Shown: one piece after another, positions 59,701-64,000 of the stretch
How the letters are laid out: each line of letters begins with the position of its first letter
How positions within the stretch are numbered: the stretch's first letter is position 1
NCBI RefSeq assembly: GCF_037126465.1
Contig: NC_088206.1
Location: forward strand, 13,429,187 to 13,493,186
Direction: 5' to 3'
From: Ornithodoros turicata
Lineage: Eukaryota; Arthropoda; Arachnida; Ixodida; Argasidae
Length of the DNA stretch: 64,000 nt
The notes under the pieces: generated by a model
The model's database searches: none
What the model was told of the DNA's origin: nothing
What the model saw: only the letters and a program-made list of their open reading frames with translations
Program-made: the position numbers and the translations under genes

Positions 59701-62700
59701 GGTCAGGGCACAGTGAAGAGCCGCATATGCTTCAGCTAAACGAACACGTTCTGCTTTGTCAGGGCACACATACACCCCCGTCAAGCACGACAAACATCGG
59801 CGACAGCCGTGATGTTCATATGTCTCCTACTCGGAAAGACACCAGGAAGGGCAGCCCATTGAAACTGGAGATGGTATTGGTGGCAGAACTGGATGATGTG
59901 GAGAAGCAGGCGTCGCCCAACTCTTCTCAGCGTCGCAGACAGTCTCTAGGCCGCCTAGAGGATGAGGATCCGTCATCGCTGAGGTACAACGCATAAACGA
60001 TGCTATATAGGCTTAATCATAAAGGCTGCATTTGCATAGCCATTAGGTTCCCATGCCTTATGAATGCATTTGAAGTCATGTGTCTCGATTATTCAGCCAT
60101 TTGGTCGGTGGAAGTTGTAAATATCTTGTAAATAGTTACGGAGCGCGATCCGGTCAGCTCCTCTCGAGACAGGAAGACAAGCGAACCATATAACTTCTAC
60201 TTCGAGAGCGTAGAAAAACGTGAAAGATACCAAGAGTCTTCCTCATGCAAATACCTTACGCGTAGCAACTACTGTTTCGTGTAAAATTTTGCTAGTGAAT
60301 TTCAACGTCATATAAATTAGTCTCATAATAGTCACATGGTGTAATTGTTGAGCGTAATTTACATATGGACTATGCCTGCAAGAACGAGCCTATACGTAGC
60401 GAAGGTTATACGATGAGTTCACACGGATGTTTCTCACATATGCGTTGTTGCATCTCGCAGTGGGCTACCAAACACGATGGGTTCCTGCTCAACACTTGAA
60501 ACCACAGATGAGCGGGTATCGGACCGGATGACGCGACCCATTCGCTATTGGTCCGAACCCCATCGACTACCTCGAAGTGTATTCATAGCACGAAAACAAT
60601 TTTCGGAACCAATACGAACACGACTAGACATTATTCCTGAAGCCCTCGACGAGACCCTGGCGTCTACGACGACATTGAGCTCTGCTCAGTCTGACTATCC
60701 AACCTCATCGGAAGACTTCACGACGGGTACAGAGTCTTATGCTGAAGACACTCAACCGACTTTCAGTACTCCGCTTCAATACGCCGAAACCGTGCGGAGC
60801 GACCCGGTGCAGGTGCCTCCAGTACCGTTGCCGAGAGAAAGTAGCCGTCATCCTGAACCCAGGCCTCGTTCTACTTCGGCTCTTCGAGAAAAACTTCGAA
60901 AAATAGGGGTCAGAGTCCTCGAGCACCCGTTCTGTTTTCAGCCCTTTGCTAGTAAGGCGAGGGCTGAACCGGAAGACAGCATTCCCGTTGTCAACATTGA
61001 ACCGCCAACCAGTGATATTAACAGCGTGCGAACATTGAAGAGGGTGTTTGAAGACAGGCCGTCCCAGAGACACCTGGGACGACATAGCACTCGCGCTGTT
61101 CCTAGGCCGCGCAAGACAAGGACAAAGGAGCGCATGGAAGCTTCCAAGGAGACATCGGAGGCAAATATTATAGCTAGCCAGGTATGAGAACCTTTCATGA
61201 TTATTCTGGGTTCCTAAGTTCTAGGGGTGTGTGGGGACATAACGAAAAGCGTGTGATATATTTCTAGCGCAAGGTAACCCAACCAGCACCAATGTACACA
61301 ATGAGTGCATAGGGTGGACAGGCATAGAGCAGACATGTACAAGATACTCAAAAATGTATTTAAGATAAGATAATAAATACTGACGTTAGAATGTAATTAA
61401 GATAGAGTATAAATAGATGAAGATTAAAGTAATTAAGATAGAGTACGAAATACTTCAAAAAGTATTTGAAATACAATTAAGATACTATTTATCCTTGAAC
61501 GCAAAAAGTCACCAGTCACTGGTCAATGGTGCAAGTCGCCACTATGTGACATGAATCACCTAAACCCGGCGTATTACGCAAGCCGTCCCGGTGTGATAGG
61601 AATAGGAGTCATCTAAACACAAGTCCCAAAAAGGTGACAAAGAGATACAACATAACTCCACGAAGTATGTGTGACCCAGAACAAAGCAAACTTCTAGCAG
61701 GTCCCTGCTCGGCGAGGTCAGAATTCGGCGTTACCGCGTCAGGGCACACATAATAGAACCCTCCCTCGCCAAGGATTAGTACACACGGGGCAAGATCTCT
61801 AAATGGAGTCTTCCAAGAAGGGCCAATGTCCGGGTCAAGTCCGAGGGACTCAGGAAATTTCCACTGAACAAGCAAGATAATGGAAAGACGAGACACAGAA
61901 AGGTTGACAGGGAGATCCAAAATATGTAATTAGAGTATTGAGTAGAAAATACCATAAAATGTATTTTAAATAGAGTACAAATACACAAAACAAAAAGTAT
62001 TGAGTAGAGTACCAAAATACCGCATATTGTATTTAAAATACAGTATTTTAAATACAATACTCTAAATACGTACAAGTCTGGCATAGAGCAAGGTTGCTTC
62101 TTTGCCGTGGATAGATTCCGTATAGGTTCTTCCTGGGTTTTCTGACAGACCTTCCAGATGAATTGCGGCACAGTTCCCCTTGAAGTCGGCCCAGGACAAA
62201 CACTAACCACCCTGTCTCCCACTTACTGCTGCGCTAACAATAAATAAACAAGAGCTTTTGACGATGTGAATGGGGTTTGCGAGTAGCGTCTGTGTAGCGT
62301 CTAGACGCGATCAGGTAATGTTCTAAGAAATTCACTTTCATTTGTGTTTCCCGGGCGCTGAGTCACGGTTGAAAGAGGAAGGTAACTCGGATCTTATCTG
62401 ATAACTTGTTATCAGTGACCCAGTTGGGGCAACACTTCCTAGATAGTAGGAGGCAACACTTCCTTTTCTTATTCGCGCTTTCATTGACTTATAGCAGCAT
62501 CCATAGCAGGGCTTCCTGTGTGACGCTGTGTCACGTGGGGCGTAGGCCGGATGCTGTCTAGGTGTTGGTTGGGGTCATACCTGGCGACAAGAGACAGATT
62601 GAAATCTTTCAAGCGGTGTACGCTGGTTAAATGTGTATGAACTGTGATGTCAACCGTGCACGCGCAACTTGATCACACAACTGGCCCACGATGCGCGAAA

Positions 62701-63102
62701 GCAGTGTCCGTCCGCATTTCGTGCCTGCCGTACTCTGAAGGAAAAAGGCGCGTATACTGGTGTTGTGGTTTCAGTGTCCAAGCACATCCCGTTCCTCTTC
62801 ATTGGTGGGCCGAAGGATCCGCGCATTCCAGGACATTGCTGGCAGAAGCATCCCTAGGAGGCGTTCGAACAGGGAAACCCCAGCAACCACTGCGCTAACA
62901 GGAACAGTAACCACTGCGCCTGTCCAAGGCGATGCGACCGGAGAGGCAAGGACGTGGACTGCCAGTAATTCTCCGTCGCAAGAAGTGACGAGTGCGCTTC
63001 CTGAAGGTTGGGCTCCGGACGTGTCCCTAGTGTCCGCTCCACAGCTGCCCAGACGACAAAGGAAGATGGGTCCGAAAGGCAGCGCTGAGGCGATGGCGAA
63101 GA
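53725..63102 (+). CDS. Long basic disordered protein with a CENP-C-like motif (partial, 11 exons visible)
   Basis: Exons: 53725-54000, 54093-54275, 54881-55172, 55784-56207, 56397-57110, 57592-57883, 57954-58246, 58905-59091, 59763-59983, 60461-61181, 62775-63102. They give 3931 nt, about 1310 codons with no stop; the last donor (A/GTGAGT at 63103) leads out of the window. All ten joins keep phase. The protein is rich in Ser, Pro, Lys and Arg, with many TP/SP sites and basic clusters (KRKQK, KKKQ, GRRVTRS), and shows no globular domain. At residues 981-991 (60519-60551) the pattern S-x-R-M-T-R-P-I-x-Y-W resembles the CENP-C motif that binds centromeric nucleosomes, so CENP-C or M18BP1/KNL2 are candidates; this is inference from one short motif. 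The CENP-C cupin domain, if present, would lie to the right. The start ATG has A at -3. Two NPF tripeptides (residues about 316 and 372) occur in exon 4. Confidence 0.68.
61330..62080. mobile_element. hAT-like non-autonomous element, 751 bp, in an intron of the CENP-C-motif gene
   Basis: Termini CAGACATGTAC and GTACAAGTCTG; perfect 8-bp duplication GCATAGAG at 61322-61329 and 62081-62088. Ends consist of AAGTATTTGAAATAC-type repeats. No coding capacity seen. Confidence 0.9.
62100..62235 (-). repeat. SINE-like repeat copy, minus strand, in an intron of the CENP-C-motif gene
   Basis: The reverse complement of the family core (GAAGTCGGCCCAGGAC, with GCGGCACAGTTCCCCTT before it) lies at 62163-62195. 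It begins 20 bp after the end of the hAT-like element at 61330-62080. Confidence 0.65.
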
Positions 63103-64000
63103 GTGAGTACACAGGTGAACACATCCTTTTGGTTCCTACCGTTTGTTATTTATTGCTGTTGCGGCCCCGTGATATTCAGTGAAATTCAGTATTCAGTCGT
63201 GACCCACTGACGCCAGCGGAGGTCTACTTATAGCGAGTCACACATGCAGCGACGTCATCATGCAAAGGAAGCTACACTCTGAAGGGGCGGGACGCCTTAG
63301 TCGTTGCATACAGTGACCAGTGTGGAGAGAGCTGCGTACCTTCGTGTCATGCACACTGTACAGTTTGTACAAGGTGACGCATTGTCGACAGCATCTCATT
63401 CGGCAGTGCAGTAAAAGGACAAAGGACCAGACAAACACAGCACTGTATGGATCATGCTTTTAGTATGGATCACCAACCCGCCCGGATTTTAACATTATTT
63501 CAGTGCGTTAATCCATGTTACTTATATGATGTCGCATAATTCACCATACGTGTTCACACGGATGGATGCGGTGCAAGCACAAAAGCCGCGTGCTTAGGGA
63601 ACTCTTGTTGCCCTCAATACCAGCGTGCTGTAACAGACGGACGTATGGTGTCGCACCCTTGAAGGTAGTCGTCATTCCATGCCGGGTAGTTCCCGAATAT
63701 CTGAAGCTCGTTCGGTAGACCTTGTGCTCCCCGTGCTGTGCTTGCTGAACCGCCCGGTTCTTTTGTTCTTGGAATCTCCAGAGCAGTTCCCACGGTTTTG
63801 ACTCCTCAACAAAGAGCGACACAGATATGACGTATCTGTGGTCAAAATATGGCACATAAATTGAGGAGGGACATGTATACCGCAAAGCTTGCATAGGGTC
63901 AGAAAAGAAACGAGACCTGGTGTAAACAGCACGGGTGGGTCAGCTGAACTTCCCTGAAGGTCGCTTACCATCCAATTGATTTCGAGTCAAATGGGTGGCA
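63103..64000. other. Right edge: intron of the CENP-C-motif gene
   Basis: Follows the donor at 63103. No further exon in phase is recognised, so the next exon is probably outside the window. Confidence 0.45.

Overview
This is eukaryotic nuclear DNA: genes are split by GT-AG introns, there is no operon structure, and about half of what can be recognised is transposable-element debris. I infer an arthropod, most likely a tick (Ixodida). The reasons are the mixture of LINE tails ending in short (GTT)n or (ATAA)n runs, a short interspersed repeat with a tRNA-like box, many palindromic MITEs, mariner and hAT elements, and an EB-module membrane protein of the kind common in ticks. The species cannot be fixed from the sequence alone.

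Four genes are supported, all on the + strand. (1) SEC13, complete, eight exons at 11522-15452, encoding a 321-residue WD40 protein of the COPII coat and nuclear pore. (2) An FGD-family Rho GEF, complete, eighteen coding exons at 33719-47074, 1045 residues, with domain order DH-PH-FYVE-PH. (3) A small type I membrane protein with a signal peptide, two six-cysteine EB modules and one transmembrane helix (51705-52824, 171 residues). (4) A long, basic, Ser/Pro-rich, largely disordered protein of at least 1310 residues (53725 to beyond 63102), carrying a short motif near residue 985 that resembles the CENP-C motif of centromere proteins. Every exon join proposed for these genes keeps the reading phase, which is the main evidence for the models.

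Layout: 1-11 kb is repeats (a long foldback element, LINE pieces, MITEs, a 109-bp tandem repeat) and perhaps the last exon of an upstream gene at 10932-11149. SEC13 follows. From 15.5 to 33.7 kb there is no recognised coding exon, only repeats and one CpG-rich candidate first exon near 17.7 kb. FGD occupies 33.7-47.1 kb; its introns hold a full-length mariner with a broken transposase, two copies of a 153-bp palindromic MITE, a hAT MITE between the two FYVE exons and a 265-bp dispersed repeat. A hAT-like element (47886-48633) and LINE debris separate FGD from the EB gene. Gene 4 runs to the right edge, with a second hAT-like element and a SINE copy in its last visible intron.

The most interesting points are the CENP-C-like motif protein, the fact that the EB-TM gene could splice in frame into it, and the palindromic MITE family whose four copies are each flanked by a different matched 2-bp duplication. 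The genes do not form an obvious pathway; their neighbourhood looks like ordinary eukaryotic gene order.
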